Positions 7,360-13,915 of a stretch of 34,585 nucleotides of DNA are shown piece by piece. The DNA is from a virus. Under the pieces are notes generated by a model, which had not been told where the DNA came from, ran no database searches, and was given only the letters and a program-made list of their open reading frames with translations. The position numbers were made by a program, and so were the translations under genes. The number at the start of each line of letters is the position of its first letter. Position 1 is the first letter of the stretch. The stretch is from the IMG/VR virus record IMGVR_UViG_3300049847_000079, positions 1 through 34,585 of that record; one strand, given 5' to 3'.

Positions 7360-7669
7360 TAAATTGCTCCCTATGCTTACGATTAAAACTTAGCAGGCTA
7401 TGTAATTCATCAAAACTAATTCTTGGTGCTTCTCTATTAAGGTGGTGGGTTCTAAGATTGCCAATCCTTTTTACCGCAAATCTATTAGTTGTGCCTTGTA
7501 TAGTTGGAAATGACATGTATATGCCTAGCCACTTTTCGTTAGCCTGCCCATCATTATCAGTTTGACAGCCTAAGCTATCCGCGCCTTTTGAATAAACATC
7601 ACACATAAATATTAATGCTTTCTCTAGCTCTTCAATGTATTGGTCTTTTGTTAATTTAACATTGCTCAT
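7352..7669 (-). CDS. hypothetical phage protein
   Basis: A 105-residue protein with an N-terminal helix (KDQYIEELEKALIFMCDVYS), a central GCQTDNDGQANEKW turn and a basic C-terminal part. The ATG overlaps the upstream stop as ATGA. No family recognised; soluble, early-region context. Confidence 0.5.
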   Translation of the reverse strand: MSNVKLTKDQYIEELEKALIFMCDVYSKGADSLGCQTDNDGQANEKWLGIYMSFPTIQGTTNRFAVKRIGNLRTHHLNREAPRISFDELHSLLSFNRKHREQFNG

Positions 7670-8169
7670 TTTGCAAGTCCCGTAAAAGCTTCTTTATAGT
7701 ACTTAGTAGGCGATTTACAGTTTTTAAGGGCTGTAGCCATGTATTTTTGGCTAATCCCCTTACGTTCTGCATACTCCAGTAGCTCAACAAAACCTGCTTG
7801 GCCGTTGACGTTTATAAACTCCTGGGCTTTTCGTACCCAATACTTCTGGTATTTACCAAAACCAAACTTAATAAGCTTATCGTTAACGTATAGCTTAAGC
7901 TCACTAGCCACCTCAACAACCTTTTCTACAAAGTGATATGTGTCATCTCTTACCATCTTACATAGCTTGGCGAAATAACGGCTAGGGTGTTCCTTAGCTA
8001 GTGCGGCTTCAATCATAATGTCCCATTCGCCGGGCTTGCCCATTTTCTGCAGTTTGATCTGTATTGATCTGTAGAATGGCAAAAATCGTTGATCATCTAT
8101 CAACTCTGATGCTTTACCAATACGGTCTAACATTGTCCGTTTTCTTTGGTCTGTAATTTTGTAAGACAT
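7666..8169 (-). CDS. first gene of the leftward early operon, possible replication factor
   Basis: A 167-residue basic protein, mostly helical. It contains RYFAKLCKMVRDDTYHFVEKVV and KYQKYWVRKAQEFINV, and a C-terminal helix-turn-helix-like part (YAERKGISQKYMATALKNC). I do not recognise the family. Its position, directly downstream of DnaA boxes and promoter 8199-8227, and its basic helical make-up are what one expects of a replication initiator or replisome organiser, but that is inference from context. A GGGGG-type ribosome site precedes the ATG. Confidence 0.55.
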   Translation of the reverse strand: MSYKITDQRKRTMLDRIGKASELIDDQRFLPFYRSIQIKLQKMGKPGEWDIMIEAALAKEHPSRYFAKLCKMVRDDTYHFVEKVVEVASELKLYVNDKLIKFGFGKYQKYWVRKAQEFINVNGQAGFVELLEYAERKGISQKYMATALKNCKSPTKYYKEAFTGLAK

Positions 8170-8198
8170 TTTACCCCCAATTCGTTTGCCTTGAATTA

Positions 8199-8227
8199 AA
8201 TATACATGGCTGTAAGATTTTTTACAA
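8199..8227 (-). promoter_or_regulatory. promoter of the leftward early operon
   Basis: Minus-strand TTGTAA (8227-8222), 17-nt spacer, TATATT (8204-8199) with TG immediately before it. It lies between the DnaA boxes and the ATG at 8169. Confidence 0.5.
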
Positions 8228-8254
8228 ATACGCTTGTGACTTAAAGCCTATTTC

Positions 8255-8274
8255 TGTGGATAAGTTGGGGATAA
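8255..8274. other. two tandem DnaA boxes (candidate origin)
   Basis: TGTGGATAA (8255-8263) is the exact complement of the consensus DnaA box TTATCCACA; TGGGGATAA (8266-8274) differs at one base and is offset by 11 bp, about one helical turn. The surrounding 8190-8290 sequence is AT-rich. Together with the direct repeats at 8296-8348 this is the best candidate replication origin in the window, using host DnaA. Confidence 0.5.
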
Positions 8275-8279
8275 ATTAC

Positions 8280-8489
8280 TTAATGTGGGTCTAGTTCTAT
8301 ATAGTATGTAAAAATGTTTTTAGAAACATATCTATATAGTATGTAAAAGCTTTGAAATAACAGGGCAGCGGTAACCTTTAACTTATATAAATGATACTGC
8401 TTGCTGTTGGCTAATTTACCATTAACAAAAATTGGTAGAAATTCGCCTGTATTGTATGTGTAATATTTGTTTATGATTGTGTTTATCAT
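8280..8489 (-). CDS. leaderless small protein next to the origin
   Basis: A 69-residue, Tyr/Ile-rich basic protein (INTIINKYYTYNTGEFLPIF; later FQSFYILYRYVSKNIF). Its ATG sits exactly 6 nt after a TGC-TAGTAT extended -10 with a TTGACA -35, so the mRNA should be leaderless. This promoter is the main reason to accept the gene. Its 3' third contains the 18-bp direct repeats and the palindrome of the candidate origin. No family recognised. Confidence 0.5.
   Translation of the reverse strand: MINTIINKYYTYNTGEFLPIFVNGKLANSKQYHLYKLKVTAALLFQSFYILYRYVSKNIFTYYIELDPH
8296..8348. repeat. 18-bp direct repeat flanking a palindrome
   Basis: TCTATATAGTATGTAAAA occurs at 8296-8313 and again at 8331-8348. 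Between them ATGTTTTTAGAAACAT (8314-8329) is a perfect inverted repeat with 6-bp arms. The arrangement resembles iterons around a protein-binding palindrome and lies about 20 bp from the DnaA boxes. Confidence 0.7.
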
Positions 8490-8495
8490 GTCTAA

Positions 8496-8524
8496 ATACT
8501 AGCACATTAGACGATTATTGTCAA
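8496..8524 (-). promoter_or_regulatory. strong leaderless promoter for 8280-8489
   Basis: Minus-strand TTGACA (8524-8519), exactly 17 nt, then TAGTAT (8501-8496) preceded by TGC. The ATG at 8489 follows 6 nt after the -10, so transcription should begin at the start codon. Confidence 0.7.
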
Positions 8525-8553
8525 TATCTAGACGGGTGCTAACAGGGGTGGGC

Positions 8554-8584
8554 TTGACTTGCAAAAATGCACATGTGTTATAAT
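8554..8584 (+). promoter_or_regulatory. promoter of the LysM-CHAP hydrolase
   Basis: TTGACT (8554-8559), 19-nt spacer, TATAAT (8579-8584) with TGT before it (extended -10). It diverges from the promoter at 8496-8524. The predicted leader is about 70 nt. Confidence 0.65.
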
Positions 8585-8606
8585 TTGTCTGTAAACTAAA
8601 TTACAT

Positions 8607-8661
8607 AAGGAGTAACAATTAAGGGTTTACGCTACCTACTGTCACCTGAAACCCCCGGATT
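8607..8661 (+). promoter_or_regulatory. structured leader with a displaced ribosome site
   Basis: AAGGAG (8607-8612) lies 49 nt upstream of the annotated ATG, with no ribosome site nearer. GGGTTT (8623-8628) can pair with AAACCC (8649-8654). Five nt after AAGGAG an ATT opens a 15-codon reading frame whose TGA overlaps the gene's ATG (TTATGA). The leader may therefore control translation by a hairpin or by a coupled leader peptide with a non-standard start. Confidence 0.4.
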
Positions 8662-9468
8662 ATGAAACGTATACTATCACTAGCATTTGCAATAACTGTA
8701 CTAGCAATACCACAATCTGCATCTGCTCAATCAGTAAACTATCAAACTGAAATACAAAAGCTACTCAAAATAAATTTGGATAGCAAGCCTACAACAGTAA
8801 TCCAATTGTCACCCACCGCGCCGGACACCACGCCAATAGCCATTAGTACGCCTGAGACTAAGCCAGTCGAGCCGGTCACACCAAAACCCCTAGTACATAT
8901 AGTAGCTAGTGGGGACAATCTATCAAGCATTGCAGCAACCTATAACGTTACTTGGTTAAGGTTGTGGGCAAAGAATACTCAACTTACAAGCCCTGACGTA
9001 ATACAAGTTGGTGATTCTATAACGATTCCTGACAGTACAGAGGAACTTTCTAGAGACTTACCAGTGATTGTAGCTCCTATAGTCCAAACACCGGCTGTAG
9101 TGTCTCAAACGGTCCAGAAAGCTATAGTATCTGCACCAATATCTTATGCTTATGATGCATCTAACACATACGCATACGGTTATTGCACATGGTACGTTAA
9201 AAATAGGCGTGGTGCTTCCCTGCCTAATACGCTAGGAAATGCAAACACTTGGTATAGCCGCGCTTGGTCTATGGGTATGGCTGTTGGAACTACTCCACGC
9301 GCCGGGGCTGTTGGAACTACAACTGCAGGGTCACTAGGGCACGTTGTATACGTTGAAAGCGTGAATTCTAATGGTACTATCACAATTTCAGAAATGAATG
9401 CTGCAGCAGGCTGGAACGCTGTCAACACACGTACTGCAAACGCAAGTGAATTTGTGTATATCTACTAA
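8662..9468 (+). CDS. secreted LysM-CHAP peptidoglycan hydrolase
   Basis: A 268-residue exported wall hydrolase. Residues 1-22 form a signal peptide (MKRIL, hydrophobic core, cleavage after SASA). After a Pro/Thr linker, a LysM peptidoglycan-binding domain spans about 78-123 (HIVASGDNLSSIAATYNV ... VGDSITIP). A CHAP amidase/endopeptidase domain covers about 168-268 with catalytic Cys175 in YGYCTWYV and His227 in GHVVYVE, with Glu244 or Asn246 as the likely third residue. A Sec signal distinguishes it from the endolysin at 13916-14929, which lacks one. It lies with its own promoter next to the origin region, so it may act before or apart from lysis: wall remodelling, superinfection interference, or accessory lysis. 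Its start follows from the signal peptide; the ribosome site is unusually distant. Confidence 0.85.
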   Translation: MKRILSLAFAITVLAIPQSASAQSVNYQTEIQKLLKINLDSKPTTVIQLSPTAPDTTPIAISTPETKPVEPVTPKPLVHIVASGDNLSSIAATYNVTWLRLWAKNTQLTSPDVIQVGDSITIPDSTEELSRDLPVIVAPIVQTPAVVSQTVQKAIVSAPISYAYDASNTYAYGYCTWYVKNRRGASLPNTLGNANTWYSRAWSMGMAVGTTPRAGAVGTTTAGSLGHVVYVESVNSNGTITISEMNAAAGWNAVNTRTANASEFVYIY

Positions 9469-9833
9469 TAATCGCCAACTAAGCCATCTCTGATATATGG
9501 CAACTGTAGGGTTACTGCTTCAATAGTTAGTAACCCTATTTGTTTCTCAATATCTTTTGTCTTACGGTGTCGTATGGCTTTTTCAACTGCAAATCTGAAA
9601 TTGTCTATACCAACTAGTGGGTTAGGGTGGGGAACATATAAGCCTGAAACTCTTTGTGCAGTATATGGATCTAGAGGTGGTGGCGCTGGGCAATCTCTAT
9701 GCAAGGCATTATGTGGGTCTACAGCCATTAAAGCTATCATGCCTAACGATTGTCTAATCATCATATTATGCTGATTAGCACACCAATAGCTGTCATAGTG
9801 GGCAATATGATGTCTGTTCACTTCTAAAGGCAT
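9465..9833 (-). CDS. conserved NRHH-type phage protein, leaderless
   Basis: A 122-residue protein starting MPLEVNRHHIAHYDSYW, with MIALMAVDPHNALHRDCPAPPPL and a C-terminal helix AVEKAIRHRKTKDIEKQI. The NRHH ... PHNxLH ... PPP pattern recalls a small conserved protein of actinophages and related genomes; clustered His residues suggest metal binding, function unknown. I set the start at 9833 because it lies exactly 6 nt after TATAAT (9845-9840). An in-frame ATG at 9851 would fall within the promoter/terminator. Its stop overlaps the convergent LysM-CHAP stop. Confidence 0.65.
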   Translation of the reverse strand: MPLEVNRHHIAHYDSYWCANQHNMMIRQSLGMIALMAVDPHNALHRDCPAPPPLDPYTAQRVSGLYVPHPNPLVGIDNFRFAVEKAIRHRKTKDIEKQIGLLTIEAVTLQLPYIRDGLVGDY

Positions 9834-9839
9834 AAGCAC

Positions 9840-9845
9840 ATTATA
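9840..9845 (-). promoter_or_regulatory. -10 of a leaderless promoter abutting a terminator
   Basis: Minus-strand TATAAT (9845-9840), then GTGCTT, then ATG at 9833. The T-tract of the terminator at 9850-9887 runs directly into this hexamer. No -35 is visible. Confidence 0.5.
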
Positions 9846-9849
9846 AAAC

Positions 9850-9887
9850 AAAAAGCCCCTGTCCGGGGTTAACCAACGGGGCTTTTT
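9850..9887 (-). terminator. terminator after the terminase genes
   Basis: AAAAAGCCCC (9850-9859) pairs with GGGGCTTTTT (9878-9887), a 10-bp stem with A and T tracts on both sides, so it could terminate in either direction. It ends the leftward terminase transcript. Confidence 0.85.
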
Positions 9888-9944
9888 GTCGAATTGGAGT
9901 TCTAGGCTACAAGCTGTCTTACTAACTTATAGCCGTAGTCTCAA

Positions 9945-11426
9945 TTATATCATTACCCTTTGGCTACTACCACCACTTGTTTTTACACTCTTAAACTTTA
10001 CAGCACCGTATACACAAAACGCTGCACATTCTGTAGGGTCAATTTGAATATCTGGATTTAGGCTAGCATAGCCAAACATGCCATCTTTACCTATACTACG
10101 CTTTTTAGCTGTTTTGATAGATCCATTTAATGCCGGTTGGTCATAGTGGGTTAGGGTACGTTGTTCTATTGCTGTCTGAAACGCACTGTAGGCCGCTCCA
10201 GCTTCTTTTACGTTCGGCGTGAGTATTCGCTTAGATATGCGCTTGTCGGTGCGTACAAGCTCTTCTACAAGCAACTGAGTGCCACTAGCACCGTCTATGA
10301 TGATCTTTTTGGCTTTACGCCACCTTTTTTCTTTAGAATCAAATAACCAATTAGTTATCCAGCTAGTACCTGCAGACATAGGTTTACGCTCTATTAGCTC
10401 TACGTGAACAATATCATTAGGCATATGCACGCCAACGCCTAGAGATACCGCGCTACCGTCTGGGGCAAACTTAACACAATAGACTAGTATAGGGTCATCA
10501 TCAAGCGTTACACGTTCGACTTTAAGCCTAGACCATAGCTCATCACTGATTGCCCTTTTGCTTTCAACACCTGCTATCCAGCCTAGGCGCATTTTATTGA
10601 AGCTATCAACTGCCATGTCTTTAGATTCGTTTCTGACTGCAGCAACCATCAAGTGATAGCCTAATGATGGGTTAGCGTAATACCATGCATCCTCATCGCT
10701 TGGATCTGTGAGTAATTCAACTGACCATTCTTGCCAGCACGTTTCGTGGTCTTTACCATCAAGCACGTTTTGCCTAATACGAATAAATACAGTTCCTGAA
10801 CCACCGCCACTTGGTGGCGTACCTGCACGCAATATCTGTTGGTTCTGACTCTTACCGGCTGAAATAGTAGGCAATAAGGCTTCTTGTTGTGCATCTGTCT
10901 CTTCCTGGGCTTCATCAAGCAGTAGAGTGTCATTAGTAGTACCTAGGCCGCCAGTACGGGTTCTAGTTCGAAATACGCAACGGCCTTTTGTTCGAAGTTC
11001 TATATAATCTAGGCTCTTTGGTTCTTTATCAAACTCTGCCATTAGCAAATCCCTGATTTCCTCATCTGCTTGATAAAAGAAATTCTGCACACGGCGCTTA
11101 ACCTCATCAACTGTTTTGTCTGAATGAGCAGTATAAATTAGAGCTTCATTCATAAACACCATGCCACCAATAATACGGGCAATAATAATTTCTGTTTTGC
11201 CATTCTGACGTGGAACTAGCAGGCCAGCTTTAGGGTTAGACCAATACCACTTTTGATCCTCTTCACTCCATGTTACAGCCATCCACCTATACACAACTGC
11301 TTTTTGCCAATCTAGCAGCTTAATACCGTAGTGGTCCAGTAATTGAATTGTTTTGTCGGCTAACCAAATATCGCCATCGTTATATTGGTCTATGCGTGGT
11401 TTTGGATTACCGTATCTACGTGCCAT
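9945..11426 (-). CDS. terL: terminase large subunit
   Basis: The 493-residue DNA-packaging motor. The N-terminal ATPase has a Walker A variant VPRQNGKTE (about residues 71-79) and Walker B TLLLDEAQE (about 167-175), followed by the coupling motif region LLPTISAG. The C-terminal nuclease half has acidic strand ends at FAPDGSAVSLGV and KIIIDGASG as expected for RNase H-like metal sites. It docks on the portal, translocates DNA and cuts concatemers. Length and motif spacing fit HK97/actinophage Terminase_1-type proteins. TerS lies immediately upstream, and a strong terminator follows. Unusually the terminase pair sits downstream of the lysis genes rather than at the head of the morphogenesis module. 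Confidence 0.93.
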   Translation of the reverse strand: MARRYGNPKPRIDQYNDGDIWLADKTIQLLDHYGIKLLDWQKAVVYRWMAVTWSEEDQKWYWSNPKAGLLVPRQNGKTEIIIARIIGGMVFMNEALIYTAHSDKTVDEVKRRVQNFFYQADEEIRDLLMAEFDKEPKSLDYIELRTKGRCVFRTRTRTGGLGTTNDTLLLDEAQEETDAQQEALLPTISAGKSQNQQILRAGTPPSGGGSGTVFIRIRQNVLDGKDHETCWQEWSVELLTDPSDEDAWYYANPSLGYHLMVAAVRNESKDMAVDSFNKMRLGWIAGVESKRAISDELWSRLKVERVTLDDDPILVYCVKFAPDGSAVSLGVGVHMPNDIVHVELIERKPMSAGTSWITNWLFDSKEKRWRKAKKIIIDGASGTQLLVEELVRTDKRISKRILTPNVKEAGAAYSAFQTAIEQRTLTHYDQPALNGSIKTAKKRSIGKDGMFGYASLNPDIQIDPTECAAFCVYGAVKFKSVKTSGGSSQRVMI

Positions 11427-11427
11427 A

Positions 11428-12216
11428 TTATTTACCCTCTACGTCTTTAATTGTGACTCTTGATGCGAAACTACCCTGCCTATGGCCACCGCCATTTTTA
11501 GCCGGGCGCTTGTCTCTTATAGTGCCTTTGGGCATATCTGAAAGTAGATCACCTAATACAGTTTTTTTGTCTGGTGCTAGCCTACGTTCGTAATCGGCGA
11601 TCTGGGTCATAACTTCGGTTAATTGCTTAGATAGATCTGCAGTGTCCCGGTTGCCTGGGTTATTTTGTAGTTTACTAGCTAGCTGATCACGTATGGCCTT
11701 TAGCACTCCGTAACGGTCGTTAGCTAACGCAAGTTCGGTTATTGTCTTACCGTTTGCCGCGCTACCGGTTAGACCTGCCTTGTGGATCTTATCAATACGG
11801 CCTGGGTTGCTAATAATATCAATCCACCTAGTTAGGGCACTATAACCCTCTGCTCCTAATATATCTTGACCGGTGTTAACTAATATTCTAATGTGCGATA
11901 CAGGTATCTTTTTGAAGTAGTTGAGCCAGCCGTCATAGTTTTGTTGATCAACTAGCTTGATCTTTAGGTTAACTTCATTCCAGTCCTCTGCAAGTTGAGC
12001 AAATCTTTTATGCGGTAGCTTGAAAAACCAATTTTCAAAATCTTTATCGGTTATTACTAGTTTCTTAGCAGCTTTCTTTTTTGCCTTAGTTTTCTTTTTA
12101 ACAGTAGTAGGTTTAGCCGGTTTTTTGGTTACCTTAACTACAGCATCGTCTACGATTGCTGTATCTGACGGTAGACCATCAGTGTTAGTAATGGGCTTTT
12201 TGCCATTATTTGGCAT
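11428..12216 (-). CDS. terS: terminase small subunit
   Basis: 262 residues. The first 50 are a flexible Lys/Pro/Ala-rich tail (KKKTKAKKKAAKKL). A helical central region (WLNYFKKIPVSHIRIL ... LTRWIDII) follows, then an actinophage-TerS-like C-terminal region: YGVLKAIRDQLASKL, DTADLSKQLTEVMTQIADYE and a basic tail. It would bind the packaging site and recruit the large subunit, whose start is 2 nt from its stop. The basic tail probably contacts DNA. Called mainly from context plus the RDTADLSKQL-type helix. Confidence 0.75.
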   Translation of the reverse strand: MPNNGKKPITNTDGLPSDTAIVDDAVVKVTKKPAKPTTVKKKTKAKKKAAKKLVITDKDFENWFFKLPHKRFAQLAEDWNEVNLKIKLVDQQNYDGWLNYFKKIPVSHIRILVNTGQDILGAEGYSALTRWIDIISNPGRIDKIHKAGLTGSAANGKTITELALANDRYGVLKAIRDQLASKLQNNPGNRDTADLSKQLTEVMTQIADYERRLAPDKKTVLGDLLSDMPKGTIRDKRPAKNGGGHRQGSFASRVTIKDVEGK

Positions 12217-12469
12217 TGCTGTTCAACCCATTTCTAGCATGAAAACCCATTATTGGTTTAGGTTTTGCATAGACACCATCACCGCAACGGACGGCATAAG
12301 CATCTTGTACCTCTACAGTAGGCACTCTGTTACCATCTGCTGAATATGGGGGTTGCAATAACCATGCACTAGATCCATCTAGATACTGCACAAACCCTAT
12401 AGCAATACCAGAAACCTTTGCGGTTATATCTTGGATTTCATCCCCAAGTTTAATCTTTTGTTTAGACAT
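12206..12469 (-). CDS. small conserved phage protein (beta-barrel-like)
   Basis: An 87-residue protein with KLGDEIQDITAKVSGIAIGFVQYLDGSSAWLLQPP, a pattern seen in small phage proteins where LGD..D..TG..GIA......G....V is followed by a PP or QP strand. It suggests an SH3-like small barrel; function unknown. It ends inside the TerS start region and begins just after the ParB-like stop, so the three genes form one operon. Confidence 0.5.
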   Translation of the reverse strand: MSKQKIKLGDEIQDITAKVSGIAIGFVQYLDGSSAWLLQPPYSADGNRVPTVEVQDAYAVRCGDGVYAKPKPIMGFHARNGLNSNAK

Positions 12470-12478
12470 AAACTTAAT

Positions 12479-12964
12479 TTAGTTTGTTGCTTCGGATAAT
12501 TCGAAATGCTCACCACAATTAGGGCAAGTTACTTCATGATTTTTGTATGACTTTTCAGAATTACCGCCGCCACCACTGCCGGGAATTTTAAATTGTGGAA
12601 CGCCGAAGCCCTCTAGTTCTGCTATGTCCCAATGGTTAGCAATTATATCTGCATCCCACTTACCGGAGCTAACATTGTCTTTAACCATAAACTCACGTTT
12701 TTGCTTATTAGTAAGTCCTATGACTTGCCTAACGTAAACGTCTTCGTAGCCTAATTCTTTTAGGGCATATATTCTTTGATGGCCAGCTAGAATTTTATTA
12801 TCCTCATCAATAATAATTTCCCTTAACTGTTTCATTTCTGGAAATTCAATTAGTGACTTCTTAAGTGCTTCATACTCCTTACGCCCTATGGAACGTGGGT
12901 TTTCCTCACTTAAAATAAGACTATCTATGCTAGCAACAAAGTTTTTAGTAGTTACTTCTGCCAT
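12479..12964 (-). CDS. ParB/Srx-type domain protein with zinc ribbon
   Basis: A 161-residue protein. The N-terminal ParB-like nuclease/Srx fold (about 1-90) shows LILSEENPRS, a pair of helices, IIIDEDNKILAGHQRIYAL with the GHxR-type core, and YVRQVIGL. A Gly-rich linker precedes a C-terminal zinc ribbon with CPNCGEHF. ParB-family proteins load on DNA or hydrolyse nucleotides, and phage copies upstream of terminase are common. The start at 12964 gives the AAAGGAG site a 9-nt spacing; an ATG two codons earlier would leave only 3 nt. Its leader carries a CGGG/CCCG hairpin. Confidence 0.75.
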   Translation of the reverse strand: MAEVTTKNFVASIDSLILSEENPRSIGRKEYEALKKSLIEFPEMKQLREIIIDEDNKILAGHQRIYALKELGYEDVYVRQVIGLTNKQKREFMVKDNVSSGKWDADIIANHWDIAELEGFGVPQFKIPGSGGGGNSEKSYKNHEVTCPNCGEHFELSEATN

Positions 12965-13024
12965 TACCATCTTCTCCTTTCTTAACCGGGTAGTGCCCGT
13001 ATATGGTTTAGCTGTTCTGATGAG

Positions 13025-13033
13025 ATTATAACA
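13025..13033 (-). promoter_or_regulatory. extended -10 for the ParB-terminase operon
   Basis: Minus-strand TGT-TATAAT (13033-13025). It diverges from the TATAAT at 13047-13052 that serves the HNH gene. The leader contains the short inverted repeat CGGGCACTACCCG ahead of AAAGGAG. Confidence 0.6.
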
Positions 13034-13046
13034 TAACCAATTACTG

Positions 13047-13052
13047 TATAAT
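13047..13052 (+). promoter_or_regulatory. -10 of the HNH gene
   Basis: TATAAT preceded by TG, without a clear -35. Leader of about 30 nt ending in AAGGGGTTAAGG before the GTG at 13090. Confidence 0.45.
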
Positions 13053-13089
13053 AAAAGTACTCAATACATATAAATAAGGGGTTAAGGTT

Positions 13090-13485
13090 GTGGATAAGTT
13101 ACCAAGTAAAGCTTGTAAATTCTGTATGAACCCAAAACCTACGCACTGGCCTTACCAGTGCAAAGTTAATCCAAAAGTTATACTAAAGTCCAAAGTAGGC
13201 AAGCGGCGCACACCTATTAAGAAAATTGGCAAGCAAACTAAACAGTGGTTTATAACACGCGCTACGTGGATTCGTAAGAATCCACCAGATGAGAATGGTT
13301 ACTACTATTGCTATCTAAAGATTAATGAATGGTGCCCGGGAAAGCTCACTGTTAAGACTATGACACTTGATCATATTGTAAGTAGATCACACGATCCCAA
13401 ACTACGGTTTAGCCTAAGCAACTTAAAGCCAGCATGTAAATATTGCAATTTGCAAAAGGGTAGCAGATCACTTGACCAGCTATAG
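13090..13485 (+). CDS. HNH endonuclease
   Basis: A 131-residue HNH nuclease starting at GTG. The N-terminal CKFC and a further cysteine form a possible extra zinc knuckle, followed by a basic segment (KVGKRRTPIKKIGKQTK). The HNH core is TLDHIVSRSHDPKLRFSLSN with a flanking C-x2-C pair (CKYC), so the ββα-metal site looks intact. It is inserted on the opposite strand between the terminase operon and the lysis genes, suggesting a free-standing homing or packaging-associated nuclease. It ends at the bidirectional terminator near 13541. Confidence 0.8.
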   Translation: MDKLPSKACKFCMNPKPTHWPYQCKVNPKVILKSKVGKRRTPIKKIGKQTKQWFITRATWIRKNPPDENGYYYCYLKINEWCPGKLTVKTMTLDHIVSRSHDPKLRFSLSNLKPACKYCNLQKGSRSLDQL

Positions 13486-13540
13486 TACAGGCGCTACAAT
13501 AGATTCATTCAGTATTGAATACAAAAACTGACCAACAAAA

Positions 13541-13569
13541 AAATAGCGCCGTTGCGAGTGGCGCTATTT
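13541..13569. terminator. bidirectional terminator between HNH and holin
   Basis: AAATAGCGCC (13541-13550) pairs with GGCGCTATTT (13560-13569), loop of 9 nt. On the minus strand it is followed by a T-run and closes the lysis operon; on the plus strand it has a weaker T-tract for the HNH gene. Confidence 0.85.
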
Positions 13570-13589
13570 CTGGTTTACTACGTCCTTGA

Positions 13590-13913
13590 CTATTGTATCA
13601 AAGTAGTTGACTTAAGCTCTTGTGCTGCATTACTGATTCCCGTTGGCTTCCATAAGCCGTAATAGGTGGCTACAGAGATAGCAAATGCTGGAATTACAGT
13701 TAGTAGTGCTAAACCTAGATCAAACGTCACATGATGCGCTACGGCGTTACCTAGCTGGGTTAGCAGTGACGTTACTAGCGTAAGCCCGGCTAATAGCCAT
13801 GACTTAGTGGAGCTTGCGGTAACCCGTGTTGTTACTAAGCCTACTAGTATAGGTAGAATGACTGCTACTAAAAGCTGAATTGTCATAGCAGGGTCTAGAG
13901 TGAATGTAAACAT
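13590..13913 (-). CDS. holin
   Basis: A 107-residue membrane protein with three hydrophobic segments: TIQLLVAVILPILVGLVTT, SWLLAGLTLVTSLLTQLG and LGLALLTVIPAFAISVATYY. It resembles actinophage-type holins that begin with a TIQLLVAVILPILVGLVTTR helix. It would form holes that release the endolysin to the wall. A TAGGAG site overlaps the end of the endolysin gene immediately upstream, and the terminator at 13541-13569 follows. Confidence 0.8.
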   Translation of the reverse strand: MFTFTLDPAMTIQLLVAVILPILVGLVTTRVTASSTKSWLLAGLTLVTSLLTQLGNAVAHHVTFDLGLALLTVIPAFAISVATYYGLWKPTGISNAAQELKSTTLIQ

Positions 13914-13915
13914 GG

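Noticed and set aside
12020-12343. Plus-strand hydrophobic frame opposite TerS
   Set aside because: Produced by the antisense of Lys-rich codons; no start signals and overlaps two well-supported genes.
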